Assembly (NCBI GenBank): GCA_024639065.1
Contig: JAHEJC010000020.1
Location: 1-33,152 of the forward strand
Direction of reading: 5' to 3'
Length of the DNA: 33,152 bases
Source: Lewinellaceae bacterium
Lineage (GTDB): Bacteria; Bacteroidota; Bacteroidia; Chitinophagales; Saprospiraceae
Shown: positions 8,442-17,171 of the stretch, piece after piece
Layout: every line of letters starts with the position of its first letter
Numbering within the stretch: the first letter of the stretch is position 1
Translations under genes and position numbers: made by a program
Notes under the pieces: generated by a model
What the model was told of the DNA's origin: nothing
Database searches by the model: none
Seen by the model: the letters and a program-made list of their open reading frames with translations, nothing else

Positions 8442-8899
8442 AACGACATCCAGTTTGTTAGTGTATGTTAATTTACTAATTTATTTTGGATTCCAAGGTT
8501 TGCACGACTAAAAGGAGGATTGCAAAAATTAAGTGAATTGTTTGTTTAGAGATCTTTTAAGGATTACCTCACTGCGTCTTAGATAACTTGATTGGTCAAG
8601 CTTTGTCTAATGTGTCCAAATTATCTCTTCATTATTAACTTCGGTCATCAGAGCTGTTTAAGGTATGAAATTTTACAGACAACCTGATTTTGAGGTCTTT
8701 GGTCAGGAATAGATAGAACATCTTAATCCTTTCTGCAGCAAAGATTGATGGATGCCTCTCTCCCTTTAATATTAAATGTCTAATAAGTTCAACAAAAAAG
8801 TTTTTGGCATTGATGCAATGGCACCTATCTATATCATAGTATTACCTGATGCACATCATTGTATTTTGAAGGAGACCAATTTATATTAAAACAACTGAT
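8442..8899. other. Divergent intergenic region
   Basis: 458 bases between two divergent genes (iorA on minus, the glycine-zipper protein on plus), so it should hold both promoters. I see no confident -33/-7 pair, no small gene and no RNA structure. A short 5-bp inverted repeat (CTTGATTGGTCAAG, near 8588) is too weak to call. Confidence 0.4.
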
Positions 8900-9433
8900 A
8901 TGAAAAAGATAATAGGGATACTGTTGATAATTCTAGTGAGTTTCCCAATGATTGCATGGGGTCAAGGAAATAAACAAAAGACAAAGGTATTCAAAGTCAA
9001 TGTGTTCGATATTAAACTGGATGATAAAGGATCACCTGTAATGAACAAAAAAGACAGTTTAATCTTTTCTAAAATAAGCGGAAAATACTTTTTACATGCT
9101 CTCAAAGACTCCTCGATAGATGTAATATTTGAAGATCAGATCATCAACTACCCAATCCAAAAAATTGGCAAGGTTAAATTCAAAAGAAAAGGAAACGTTG
9201 GAAAGGGAATGGCCATTGGAATGGGCGCAGCAGTTGTTGCTACGGGAGTGGTGGCTTTAGCTGGTGGAGGTCTTGGCACAGTGATACCCGCATTCTTTGG
9301 CGGTATTTTTGGGCCTCCTGTTGGAGCTATTATAGGATCAAACGTAGGTCATACCTACTGGATTAATGGTGAACTACAAGTATATCAGCAGATGAAAAGT
9401 GAATTACAGCAATATCTTTTCATTCCGAAATAA
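8900..9433 (+). CDS. Exported glycine-zipper protein, unknown function
   Basis: 177 residues with a Sec signal (MKKIIGILLIILVSFPMIAWGQ, cleavage near residue 21). Residues 28-95 form a beta-rich domain (KVFKVNVFDIKLDDKG...). Residues 101-150 are a long Gly/Ala stretch with GxxxG spacing (GMAIGMGAA, GGGLGTVIPAFFGG, GAIIGSNVG), that is, a glycine zipper likely to insert in or pack against a membrane. The last 25 residues are polar. Glycine-zipper proteins are often envelope or outer-membrane associated. I recognise no specific family. It stands alone, with its own upstream region. Confidence 0.7.
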   Translation: MKKIIGILLIILVSFPMIAWGQGNKQKTKVFKVNVFDIKLDDKGSPVMNKKDSLIFSKISGKYFLHALKDSSIDVIFEDQIINYPIQKIGKVKFKRKGNVGKGMAIGMGAAVVATGVVALAGGGLGTVIPAFFGGIFGPPVGAIIGSNVGHTYWINGELQVYQQMKSELQQYLFIPK

Positions 9434-9693
9434 ATAATTGATTTTCGTATTTCTTTTCGAAAGAATTCCATAATATTTCTTTTAAATAATTTGCAAGCAC
9501 AATTCATAGTTGATTTTTTCAATCGAAGCAAGTCAGACATGCTTAATTATTACCAGCCTTCATTTCGCGGATCTGCGTTTCGCTCAATAAGGACTTAAGG
9601 ACGGTGTTTTCATTGCTTGACTATTACAAAATTATCAGGTGAATAATGTTATCTTAGTTTTGAAAAAATCTTTAACCTGGCCAAAGATCCTCC

Positions 9694-11643
9694 ATGTCAT
9701 ATATGCTGTCGACGTCCTTTTCTCAAATTGTATTTTTAGTCTTTACATTGATGGGCCAGGCTGCGACTATGAATGCACAACCAGGCACATCGATGGCGGT
9801 ACGTAACCAAACCGAAGCAGGCCAGTTTATAGTAGAGCCTCCTACATTGATTTGCGCAGGATTTGAGTGGAGCATTACTGGTGATAAAAACAGAAATGCT
9901 AGTGTGTTGGTAGACTTTCGCAAAAAAGGAGCAACCGTTTGGCGACAGGCGCAACCCATGCTACGTATAGGCGATGAGAAGGTATATGGCCACGATCAGC
10001 GATGGGTTTATACTACGCCGCACAAGTTTGCCGGCAGTATCTTTCATCTGGAACCTGGCACCCGTTATGAATGCCGTTTTCAACTTATCGACCCTGATGG
10101 TGTAGAAGGAGAAGTGGAACGTCTGGTGGAAGTACAAACCAGAGATGAGCCTCGCCCTTATAAAAATGGCCGTGTATACCACGTGTATCCGCCCGGGTAC
10201 CAGGGGACTAAAGAAAGTCCCGCTTTTACTGGATTGAATGAGGCCTACTACGGATTAGGTAATCTAGGGGATTGGTGGCTGGTGCCGGAGCCTCGAGTGC
10301 AGGCTGGTGACATGATTTTAGTTCACGCTGGTATTTATAAAGCTGACCGGCGAGACTATGTGGATCCCTTGGCTTTACCATTCCATGGTACCTACTTGCT
10401 TACCCAAAAAGGAACCCCTGAGAAACCTATCACCATAAAGGCTGCCGGCGATGGCGAAGTTATTTTTGACGGCGATGGCGCTTACCGCCTATTTGACGTG
10501 ATGGCCGCAGATTACCATTATTTTGAAGGCCTTACCATTCGCAATACGGAGATTGCCTTTTACGCCGGGTTGAAAAGGGTAATGGGTAGTAGCGGTCTGA
10601 TCGTAAAGCATTGCCGTATTGAGGATGTTGGTATCGCCGTCATGACCCATAGCGCCGATTCTAAAAACTTCTATATTGCTGATAATGTGATGATCGGCCG
10701 TCACGACCCTGATACGCTAATAGGTTGGTATGGTTTTGCAGATCCAGCTCCTCTTACCTCATACTACGCGGTTAAAGTATATGGGCAAGGACATGTAGTA
10801 TGTCACAATTATATTGCCTTTTTCCACGATGGCATTTGTATTGATACCCACGGATTGCCAAATCCGGATAAGGAATGCGTTTCTATTGATTTTTATGGTA
10901 ATGATATTTTTAACGTTTCCGATGATTTCATTGAAGCGGATGGAGGCGTGCACAATATTCGTGTTTTTGAAAATCGCGGGTTCAATTCTTATCACTCCGC
11001 TTTAAGCGCACAACCGATTTTTGGCGGTCCTGTTTATTTTGTGAGAAACCTTTGTTATAATATTCCCGGTACCGCCCTAAAATATATGGTGCGACCGGCA
11101 GGTATTTTAACTTACCAAAACACGTTTATCGCAGAAGCCAGTATAACCATTTTCTCAAATGGTCATTTCAGAAACAACCTGTTTTTAGGCCCCAGCCAAA
11201 GCCGTCCAGCATTAAGTGCCTCCACCACCACCAACTATTCCACTTTAGACTATAATGGTTACCTTAGGAAGGAGGGAATTCAAACAGCCTACCGATTGGC
11301 CTATCCAGCTCACGACAGCCTGAATCATGCAGATCGAAAGGAACTAGGGTTAGTGGAAGCCTCCAGTCTCAAAGAATTCGGAACAAAGACAGGCCATGAA
11401 TTACATGGAGTTGAATTGGACATTGATATTTATGAAAACCTGGATCTCCCTGATGCTGAAAAGAGCGGTGTTGTTTATGCGGTTGAGGGGCATGACTTTA
11501 GATTAAAACCTGACGGGAAGGCCATAGATGCAGGATGTATATTGCCCAATATTAATGATACTTTCACTGGCCAAGCTCCGGACCTTGGCGCATGGGAGTA
11601 CGGCCAACCCGTTCCTCACTATGGTCCACGAACCGGTCACTGA
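9694..11643 (+). CDS. Secreted right-handed parallel beta-helix protein with N-terminal Ig/FN3-like domain
   Basis: 649 residues. The signal peptide ends near MNAQ (residue 29). Residues 42-148 look like a fibronectin-III-type domain (PPTLICAGFEWSITGD ... LEPGTRYECRFQLID). Then a linker with DWWLVPEPRVQAGDMILVHAGIY starts the beta-helix, and helix coils run over about 230-500 (EGLTIRNTEIAFY, LIVKHCRIEDVGIAV, NFYIADNVMIG, CVSIDFYGNDIF, NIRVFENRGF). The end, AIDAGCILPNINDTFTGQAPDLGAWEYG, is the usual closing segment of secreted beta-helix proteins. Such proteins often act on polysaccharides as lyases or epimerases; the catalytic site cannot be placed by eye. It has no T9SS tail. The start at 9694 was kept, though the ATG at 9703 would also give a good signal. 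Confidence 0.78.
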   Translation: MSYMLSTSFSQIVFLVFTLMGQAATMNAQPGTSMAVRNQTEAGQFIVEPPTLICAGFEWSITGDKNRNASVLVDFRKKGATVWRQAQPMLRIGDEKVYGHDQRWVYTTPHKFAGSIFHLEPGTRYECRFQLIDPDGVEGEVERLVEVQTRDEPRPYKNGRVYHVYPPGYQGTKESPAFTGLNEAYYGLGNLGDWWLVPEPRVQAGDMILVHAGIYKADRRDYVDPLALPFHGTYLLTQKGTPEKPITIKAAGDGEVIFDGDGAYRLFDVMAADYHYFEGLTIRNTEIAFYAGLKRVMGSSGLIVKHCRIEDVGIAVMTHSADSKNFYIADNVMIGRHDPDTLIGWYGFADPAPLTSYYAVKVYGQGHVVCHNYIAFFHDGICIDTHGLPNPDKECVSIDFYGNDIFNVSDDFIEADGGVHNIRVFENRGFNSYHSALSAQPIFGGPVYFVRNLCYNIPGTALKYMVRPAGILTYQNTFIAEASITIFSNGHFRNNLFLGPSQSRPALSASTTTNYSTLDYNGYLRKEGIQTAYRLAYPAHDSLNHADRKELGLVEASSLKEFGTKTGHELHGVELDIDIYENLDLPDAEKSGVVYAVEGHDFRLKPDGKAIDAGCILPNINDTFTGQAPDLGAWEYGQPVPHYGPRTGH

Positions 11644-11758
11644 AAGGCATCTTAGGCATTTCAATTTCTAGGGTTAACAAGCAACTACCTTCCTTGAACC
11701 TATAAATATTCTAGCTGAAATTAATGGAGCTCATCCCGTTTGGGAAGCAACGTATTTT

Positions 11759-12868
11759 CTAGACCTTAAGGAAAATCTTGTTCCGATACATAATATAAAG
11801 AAATACCCAAACCAGTGCTGTAGCTCCAATAGCTTGAAACACTTCATGCCATGGCTCAGGAGCAAGGGTATAGATCCCTTCAAAAGCTAATCTGGAAGTA
11901 CTATAGAAATCGATAAATCTATAGGCGAAGTAAATGAGCAGGGAGTTCATCCCAATAACTTTAAAAAAGAAAGCCCACCCAGTAAATCCTTTGACATCAA
12001 TAACCCAATAAAAGCAGGCCAGGAAGAGAAAGGACATTCCAGCGGTCAACAAAATAAACGAACTGGTCCAAAGATGTTTGTTAATAGGAAAATACAAACC
12101 CCAGAGGAGACCGAGTAGCACTCCGGCTAAACCTAAAAGCAACAGTTTGAGTGCCTTGTTGAATTTTGTGGTCTGCTGTAAAATTTCACCGGCCCAAGCT
12201 CCCAGAACGGTTAGACAAAGTGCAGGGAACTGAGTTAGAAGTCCAAGCTCATCGTAGGTACCCTGAAGGAGTCGACCAGGTAAAAATGTTCGGTCAATCC
12301 ATCCCACCAAATTACCTTCAAATGATAAGTCACCCGCTCCATAGCCAGGAACCGGAATCAAAAAAAGCGCAACGAAATATACTATCAAAATACCACCTAC
12401 CCAATACAAACGCTGGGACCAACTATAATTGACAAATAAAATAGCCGTAAAAAAAGTAGCTATTCCAATACGCCCCAATACACTAGCAACCCTGATTTGT
12501 GCAGGTTCGAAAAATGGTATTGGAGCATTTTTGTAAATAATTCCAAGGCAGATTAATATGACCATCCGCTTAAATGCCTTTTTGTAAATATCATATTTGG
12601 GCAGCCCTTGGCTTTGGCTTTTACCAATAGAAAAAGAGAGTGAAACGCCTGCAACAAATAGAAAGAGCGGCAGAATGAAATCATAAAAAGTAAACCCGTC
12701 CCAGGGTGGGTGCGTCATTTGGGCACTAACAAAGTTTACCCAATCCAGCTGTGTTTTGCCATTTAGCCGTACCAAGAATTCCCCTCCTCCGGCGATTAAG
12801 AGCATATCAAAACCCCTCAGCGCATCTAGTGAAAGTAGTCTGTTGGAATTGGTAGGCTTGTCCATCAT
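11759..12868 (-). CDS. NagX/HGSNAT-like membrane acyltransferase (DUF5009-type)
   Basis: 369 residues with about ten hydrophobic segments. The N-terminal signature RLLSLDALRGFDM and the stretch MTHPPWDGFTFYDFILPLFLFVAGVSLS (His53, Trp56, Asp63) are those of heparan-alpha-glucosaminide N-acetyltransferase-like proteins. By family knowledge these move an acetyl group across the membrane, or act as related sugar transacetylases; bacterial members are mostly uncharacterised. The gene follows the deacetylase/oxidoreductase operon in the same direction, 268 bases apart, so a shared role in acetylated sugar handling is plausible but not proven. MM at the start leaves a one-codon ambiguity. Confidence 0.85.
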   Translation of the reverse strand: MMDKPTNSNRLLSLDALRGFDMLLIAGGGEFLVRLNGKTQLDWVNFVSAQMTHPPWDGFTFYDFILPLFLFVAGVSLSFSIGKSQSQGLPKYDIYKKAFKRMVILICLGIIYKNAPIPFFEPAQIRVASVLGRIGIATFFTAILFVNYSWSQRLYWVGGILIVYFVALFLIPVPGYGAGDLSFEGNLVGWIDRTFLPGRLLQGTYDELGLLTQFPALCLTVLGAWAGEILQQTTKFNKALKLLLLGLAGVLLGLLWGLYFPINKHLWTSSFILLTAGMSFLFLACFYWVIDVKGFTGWAFFFKVIGMNSLLIYFAYRFIDFYSTSRLAFEGIYTLAPEPWHEVFQAIGATALVWVFLYIMYRNKIFLKV

Positions 12869-13136
12869 ATTTAATGCTGTAACCTGATTTGTTCACATTG
12901 GTCTTTTATACCAATAGCTAATTCAAAGTAATATAGTTGCAATTTATATATTTACTTATTAGCAATGGATCACCGCATGAAAACATATGGAAATATAAAG
13001 AAAAGAGACTTAATCCAGCAACCTCGACTAGCAGGAGGAAGATTGGTTGTTGCGCGTTAGCATCTAAGTAGTGCTAAGAGTGCTAGGCGTTATGTAAATA
13101 CTGTAGTTAGTGGGTTCCTGATGAATGCATAGGGGA

Positions 13137-14462
13137 TTATTTTTCTTGCCGGCTCGACAATCTTACTACCCCAGTGCCCGGAGCAACTTGGTATAAAACG
13201 AAACGGCCATTTACATCGTGAAGCACCTCCAATGAAACAGAGGTTTCACCTGCTGAATTCATTTGGACCACGTTCCAATCATCTGGTAAATAAGTTTTTA
13301 AAGTCAAGGGCAGATCATACAATGAAGGATCCAAGTCATGAGTAAGTGTTACATTGATTTCAGCTCCTTCCCATTGTGCTTCTACCTGGGAAGCTTGTCG
13401 CTCCCGGATGTATTTGGTCACATCAGCAAATGTCGCTACCCAAAGATCTTCCTCTCTTTCTTTTATATATTTGAAATATTCCTCTAACTCGGCACCCGTT
13501 CTAGCCTCCCAGCCTATACCATCCACCCCATGAAATACCAGCACTAACCATACGTTGTCATGTGCCAGGCAGGTATCCACCCAGGATTTCATGGTCTTCA
13601 TGGTGATATTGGTTAATGGCCCTCGCTGCCACTGAACATACTCTTTGGTAGATTCTCCGGGATTCATCGTATTCCAACGGTTCAATTCTTCAAGATAGGG
13701 TTCCGGCATCCGATTTCGCAAAGCGGGATATAGTTCATATGCATATTCCATGACCCGTTCGTTTTCAGTTCCATAAGGACATTCTGCCGAAAACGTATGC
13801 TCATCACCTAAGAATCGCTTAATATCTTCTTTGCTTTTTGTCAACTCAAACAGAAGATTCGTTTCATCCAGCACTGCCAGCCTGGGATGAGTGATAGTAT
13901 GACTTCCAAACTCATGGCCCTGAGCGGCGTAACTTTTGATGTCCTCCCAGGTGGTGGTGTCCGTGGTGTTATTATGAAAGATTTTGTCCTTTTTTGGTAA
14001 ATCTCCATTCCTGATTTTCTGGTAACCTTCTTCAATCACTTTAATAGCTCCTTCCATATCCCCGGCATCTACGAGTGCGCCAGCATCGCTATGATATTGA
14101 ATAGCGCCATCAAAGTTAGTGTAGCCAATGGCGGAAGCTCTTTCAAATAGATTGTTTTTGTCAGTAGTTATGGTAGCTGTTTCTTCTATGATTGTTTCGA
14201 TGGGCCTTCCAATAAACCTTCCCCCGGCCGAACCTTTAATCTTGCCGGTTAGAATATAGAAAGTAGCCGGTAGCTCCATTTGGTTCATGATGGGAAGCGC
14301 TATAGTAAATTGGTTGATCGTGCCGTCATCATAGGTCAGCGAAATAGCGGCTTTCTTTCCATCCTGCCATCTGGTTATCGTGGTTTGCCCAGGCGCCTGT
14401 TCAATACTTGTGCAGGCCATTAAAAAAACTACAGTAAGTAGCCAAAGTTGATTGCAATTCAT
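13137..14462 (-). CDS. Polysaccharide deacetylase (NodB homology) lipoprotein
   Basis: 441 residues from the ATG at 14462, which gives a lipoprotein signal (MNCNQLWLLTVVFLMAC, Cys17); the longer frame from 14498 would overlap the upstream gene and lose the signal. The NodB motif 1 is SLTYDDG (Asp45, Asp46) and motif 2 is SHTITHP (His188, His192), together giving the Asp-His-His metal site. An insert of about 100 residues separates the two motifs, more than in minimal NodB enzymes. The C-terminal 90 residues form a separate beta domain (EAQWEGAEINVTLTHD...). Expected action: removal of N- or O-acetyl groups from a polysaccharide at the cell surface. It is third in a tight operon (22 bases after the preceding stop). 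Confidence 0.88.
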   Translation of the reverse strand: MNCNQLWLLTVVFLMACTSIEQAPGQTTITRWQDGKKAAISLTYDDGTINQFTIALPIMNQMELPATFYILTGKIKGSAGGRFIGRPIETIIEETATITTDKNNLFERASAIGYTNFDGAIQYHSDAGALVDAGDMEGAIKVIEEGYQKIRNGDLPKKDKIFHNNTTDTTTWEDIKSYAAQGHEFGSHTITHPRLAVLDETNLLFELTKSKEDIKRFLGDEHTFSAECPYGTENERVMEYAYELYPALRNRMPEPYLEELNRWNTMNPGESTKEYVQWQRGPLTNITMKTMKSWVDTCLAHDNVWLVLVFHGVDGIGWEARTGAELEEYFKYIKEREEDLWVATFADVTKYIRERQASQVEAQWEGAEINVTLTHDLDPSLYDLPLTLKTYLPDDWNVVQMNSAGETSVSLEVLHDVNGRFVLYQVAPGTGVVRLSSRQEK

Positions 14463-14484
14463 GATTCTTAATAATATATTTGCG

Positions 14485-15465
14485 CTAAGGGATATCACGG
14501 TTTACGGTTTCCCATTGCTCACTAACCACCGATTTTTCAAGGGCTTCAAGGACTGCTACACCTCTTAAAATGTTTTCATGACTGCGCGGTTCCTTCCCTG
14601 TTCTGAACATGTCAACCATATCCACATAACTTTTAGCTGGGACCTGGTCTTGCACTCTCGATTTTAATGCTACAATACCTTCTTCGGTTTCAATAAATGT
14701 TTCCCAACCGTATCGCTTGCTGGTGAAAACCAGGGTCGCAAGCATGCCACTTTCAAAAACCAAACTGGCGCTACTATTTTTTCCGTTTTTGTTTATGCGC
14801 ACTTTACTAACCGGGTCATTAAAAATGTATAATAAAGGTTGTACCAGATGGGCACCATAAAAAAATACCCCTCCATATTCAGAGTGCATATCCAAAGGTC
14901 CATACCGGACCACTTGCTGGATGTCTTCCATTTCCTTTACTTGTTCTTTCATATCAAATGTTGTGTAACTATGGGCAATGGAACTGAAGGAAGTAACTGG
15001 TGTGCCCAGTTTGCGCGCCAGGGCCAAAAACTCTTTACCAGCCTCCAGTCTATAACAAAATGGTTTATCAATAAAAGTGGGTATCCCGGCTTCAACAAAC
15101 GGAGTGGCTGCTTCCAGGTGATACTTCCCGTGACGGTGATCTACAATTAGTGCATCGATTTTGCCCAGCATTTCCACAGGGTCTTTGACCATGTTGGGGA
15201 TTCCCCCTTTTTCCATGGCTGTTTTGGCAAATGCCTCGGTCTCGCCCCAAACATATTTAACTTCTATGCCGGGAAACATCTTGTCAATGTTAAAGAGCTT
15301 TCCAAAACCCGCGGTATGTGAATTCTCAGCCCCAATGATTCCTATATTTATCGGGTCTGGATGGCTACTCGGTTCCGGGATTAATTGAGCAGCAGTAGAA
15401 AAAGCCAAGGTAGACATCGCTGCTCCCTTACCTGCTTTTACTATAAATGATCTTCTAGATTCCAT
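14485..15465 (-). CDS. Tat-signal Gfo/Idh/MocA family oxidoreductase
   Basis: 326 residues. The N-terminus has a twin-arginine motif (ESRRSFIVKAGKGAAMS). The Rossmann motif is GIIGAENSHT (about 42-51), not the classic GxGxxG, followed by VDHRHGKYHLEAATPFVEAGIPTFIDKPF, where the DKP lysine is the usual catalytic/NAD-stacking residue of the family. The C-terminal alpha/beta domain (MDMHSEYGG-like GPLDMHSEYGGVFFYGAHLVQPLL) follows. Such proteins oxidise or epimerise sugars or inositols with NAD(P); periplasmic Tat members carry tightly bound cofactor. It is second in the operon, 18 bases after the larger paralogue and 22 before the deacetylase. The substrate is not known. Confidence 0.88.
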   Translation of the reverse strand: MESRRSFIVKAGKGAAMSTLAFSTAAQLIPEPSSHPDPINIGIIGAENSHTAGFGKLFNIDKMFPGIEVKYVWGETEAFAKTAMEKGGIPNMVKDPVEMLGKIDALIVDHRHGKYHLEAATPFVEAGIPTFIDKPFCYRLEAGKEFLALARKLGTPVTSFSSIAHSYTTFDMKEQVKEMEDIQQVVRYGPLDMHSEYGGVFFYGAHLVQPLLYIFNDPVSKVRINKNGKNSSASLVFESGMLATLVFTSKRYGWETFIETEEGIVALKSRVQDQVPAKSYVDMVDMFRTGKEPRSHENILRGVAVLEALEKSVVSEQWETVNRDIP

Positions 15466-15483
15466 GTTTGTTAATCGATTGTA

Positions 15484-16836
15484 TTATAAAGTCATTTCCC
15501 ATCCTTTTTCATATGAACGGCTCCAGAATTTCTCCGCTTCAACATCCTGGACGATATGTCCATTGTCCGGGTCTATGTCCAAAGACCGGCCCACGCGTTG
15601 TGCAATGTTTCCTAATTGCACTAGTAACGTACTTTTGTGACCGGAATCAATATCCGCATGTAACTTGGTACCATTTGATATAGCATCAAACATATTGGTT
15701 ATATGTAAAGCGTCTAGTTGCTCGGCTGGATTGGTAAGATTTCTGGAGTCAACTTCCCTATTGGCTCTAGCCTCTTTAACCACCTTCCCATCCAGGTCAA
15801 ATATTGTATAGCTATCTCCTCCAGGGATAAGCATACTCCCGTTTTCTCCATAAAACATCACCCCTACTGCACTTCCTTCTATATTTTTCCCGTTACAACT
15901 TCTTCCTTCCCAGGACATGGACAAGCCTTGCTTAAAATCCAAATTGATCACTTGGGTATCCGGAGTTTCCCAGTCGTCTTGGTAGCGGTATCTTCCACCG
16001 TTGGAACTTACTTTAAAAGGATAGTCAACTGCCATGCCCCAACGCAAAAGGTCTATCATATGCGTCCCATTGTTTAAAGCTTCACCGGTACCCCAGTGCC
16101 AATGCCAGTGCCAATTATAGTGAATTAAGTTATCCTTAAAATTTCTCCTGGGCGCCGGCCCTTGCCAAAGATCCCAGTCCAACCAATCCGGTACCGCAGT
16201 TTCTTTGCCGATACCTATAGATGGGCGATTATTAGAGTACCAACCTTTGCCAAAATAAACGCGACCTATGACCCCGTTTTTTATTCCTTCAATCCCTTCC
16301 ATAACATTGGGCCATGACCGGCGTTGGTTTCCCATCTGTACCACCTTGCCATAGCGCTCTGCTGCTTCCACCAGCATCTCACCTTCTTTGGGATTATGAC
16401 TACAAGGTTTTTCGACATATACATGCTTACCAGCCTGCATGGCTAAGAGAGATGCTGGTGCATGCCAATGATCAGGTGCGGCTATAACCAAAATATCTAC
16501 CTCATCGCTTTCAAGTGATTTGCGAAAGTCAGGATATCCCTTTGCTTTTATAGTTTGTCTCTCCTCCACAGCCAACAGGCAATTTGCAATGGCCCTGCTA
16601 TCGACATCACAGATATGGATTACCTCACAATTGTCCTGAGAAGCAAAATTTTTAGCTAAGGCGGTGCCACGGCTATTTACGCCCATCACTGAGATCTTGA
16701 TTTTTTCATTTGCCCCCATTATGGAAGCATAGCTTCGGGCACTGAATTGAGGTAGTATGCCACCAGCAACCAATACCGCCGAAGCACCAGTGGTTTTTTT
16801 TAGAAAGCCTCGTCTTGAATTTGAATGATCAGTCAT
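15484..16836 (-). CDS. Tat-signal Gfo/Idh/MocA family oxidoreductase (larger paralogue)
   Basis: 450 residues from the ATG at 16836, chosen because it directly precedes a Tat signal (NSRRGFLKKTTGASAVLVAGG); the frame extends to 16908 without a signal. The Rossmann motif is SVMGVNSRGTAL. The catalytic block is VYVEKPCSHNPKEGEMLVEAAERYG, with EKP lysine, followed by QMGNQRRSWP. A short His/Trp-rich run, HYNWHWHWHWGTGEALNNGTH, contains the conserved GTGEALNNGTH motif of this subfamily. It is first in the operon, and the inverted-repeat cluster at 16940-17009 lies about 100 bases upstream. It is related to, but clearly different in length from, the next gene, so the two probably act in sequence on one sugar. 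Confidence 0.9.
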   Translation of the reverse strand: MTDHSNSRRGFLKKTTGASAVLVAGGILPQFSARSYASIMGANEKIKISVMGVNSRGTALAKNFASQDNCEVIHICDVDSRAIANCLLAVEERQTIKAKGYPDFRKSLESDEVDILVIAAPDHWHAPASLLAMQAGKHVYVEKPCSHNPKEGEMLVEAAERYGKVVQMGNQRRSWPNVMEGIEGIKNGVIGRVYFGKGWYSNNRPSIGIGKETAVPDWLDWDLWQGPAPRRNFKDNLIHYNWHWHWHWGTGEALNNGTHMIDLLRWGMAVDYPFKVSSNGGRYRYQDDWETPDTQVINLDFKQGLSMSWEGRSCNGKNIEGSAVGVMFYGENGSMLIPGGDSYTIFDLDGKVVKEARANREVDSRNLTNPAEQLDALHITNMFDAISNGTKLHADIDSGHKSTLLVQLGNIAQRVGRSLDIDPDNGHIVQDVEAEKFWSRSYEKGWEMTL

Positions 16837-16939
16837 TTGATGTGCTTTAGAAAAATAAAAAAATTGTGCTACAATACAGGCTCTACTAAAAATACACAAT
16901 ACAGACATATTGTTATCACGCTTACCTTAATAAACCTAC

Positions 16940-17009
16940 ACTTGTCTAGAAGAAAGACAAGTCATCTTTGACGAAATCATTGATGGATCAATGAACTTGT
17001 CAGGACAAG
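16940..17009. promoter_or_regulatory. Cluster of three inverted repeats upstream of the oxidoreductase operon (candidate operators)
   Basis: Three perfect inverted repeats occur in 70 bases: ACTTGTC/GACAAGT with a 9-base spacer (16940-16962), CATTGAT-GG-ATCAATG (16978-16993) and CTTGTC-AG-GACAAG (16996-17009). The first and third share the half-site CTTGTC. The third, TTGTCAGGACAA, has the GT...AC core common to GntR-type operators. No regulator gene is adjacent, so this is a site prediction only; the first repeat could also act as an RNA hairpin. Confidence 0.5.
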
Positions 17010-17171
17010 AATCGCTAATCAACAAGATGTATGTAATTGGCTTTCGGTATTATAGGATACACTTAATAGAATATGAAGAATTTGTAAAATAGTAAGACAA
17101 TAACTACTCTTAAATCTCATTACCCGAGGGCTCCATATAAAACTATTACAGCTTACAGGCTGATGCTTAGT

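Noticed and set aside
11641-11664. Imperfect inverted repeat right after the beta-helix gene (TGAAAGGC...GGCATTTCA)
   Set aside because: The stem has mismatches and no T run follows, so a terminator cannot be supported.
13010-13060. GCAACCT...GGTTGTTGC inverted repeat between acyltransferase and deacetylase genes
   Set aside because: Arms are interrupted and the spacer is long; no conserved structure or regulatory pattern is apparent.
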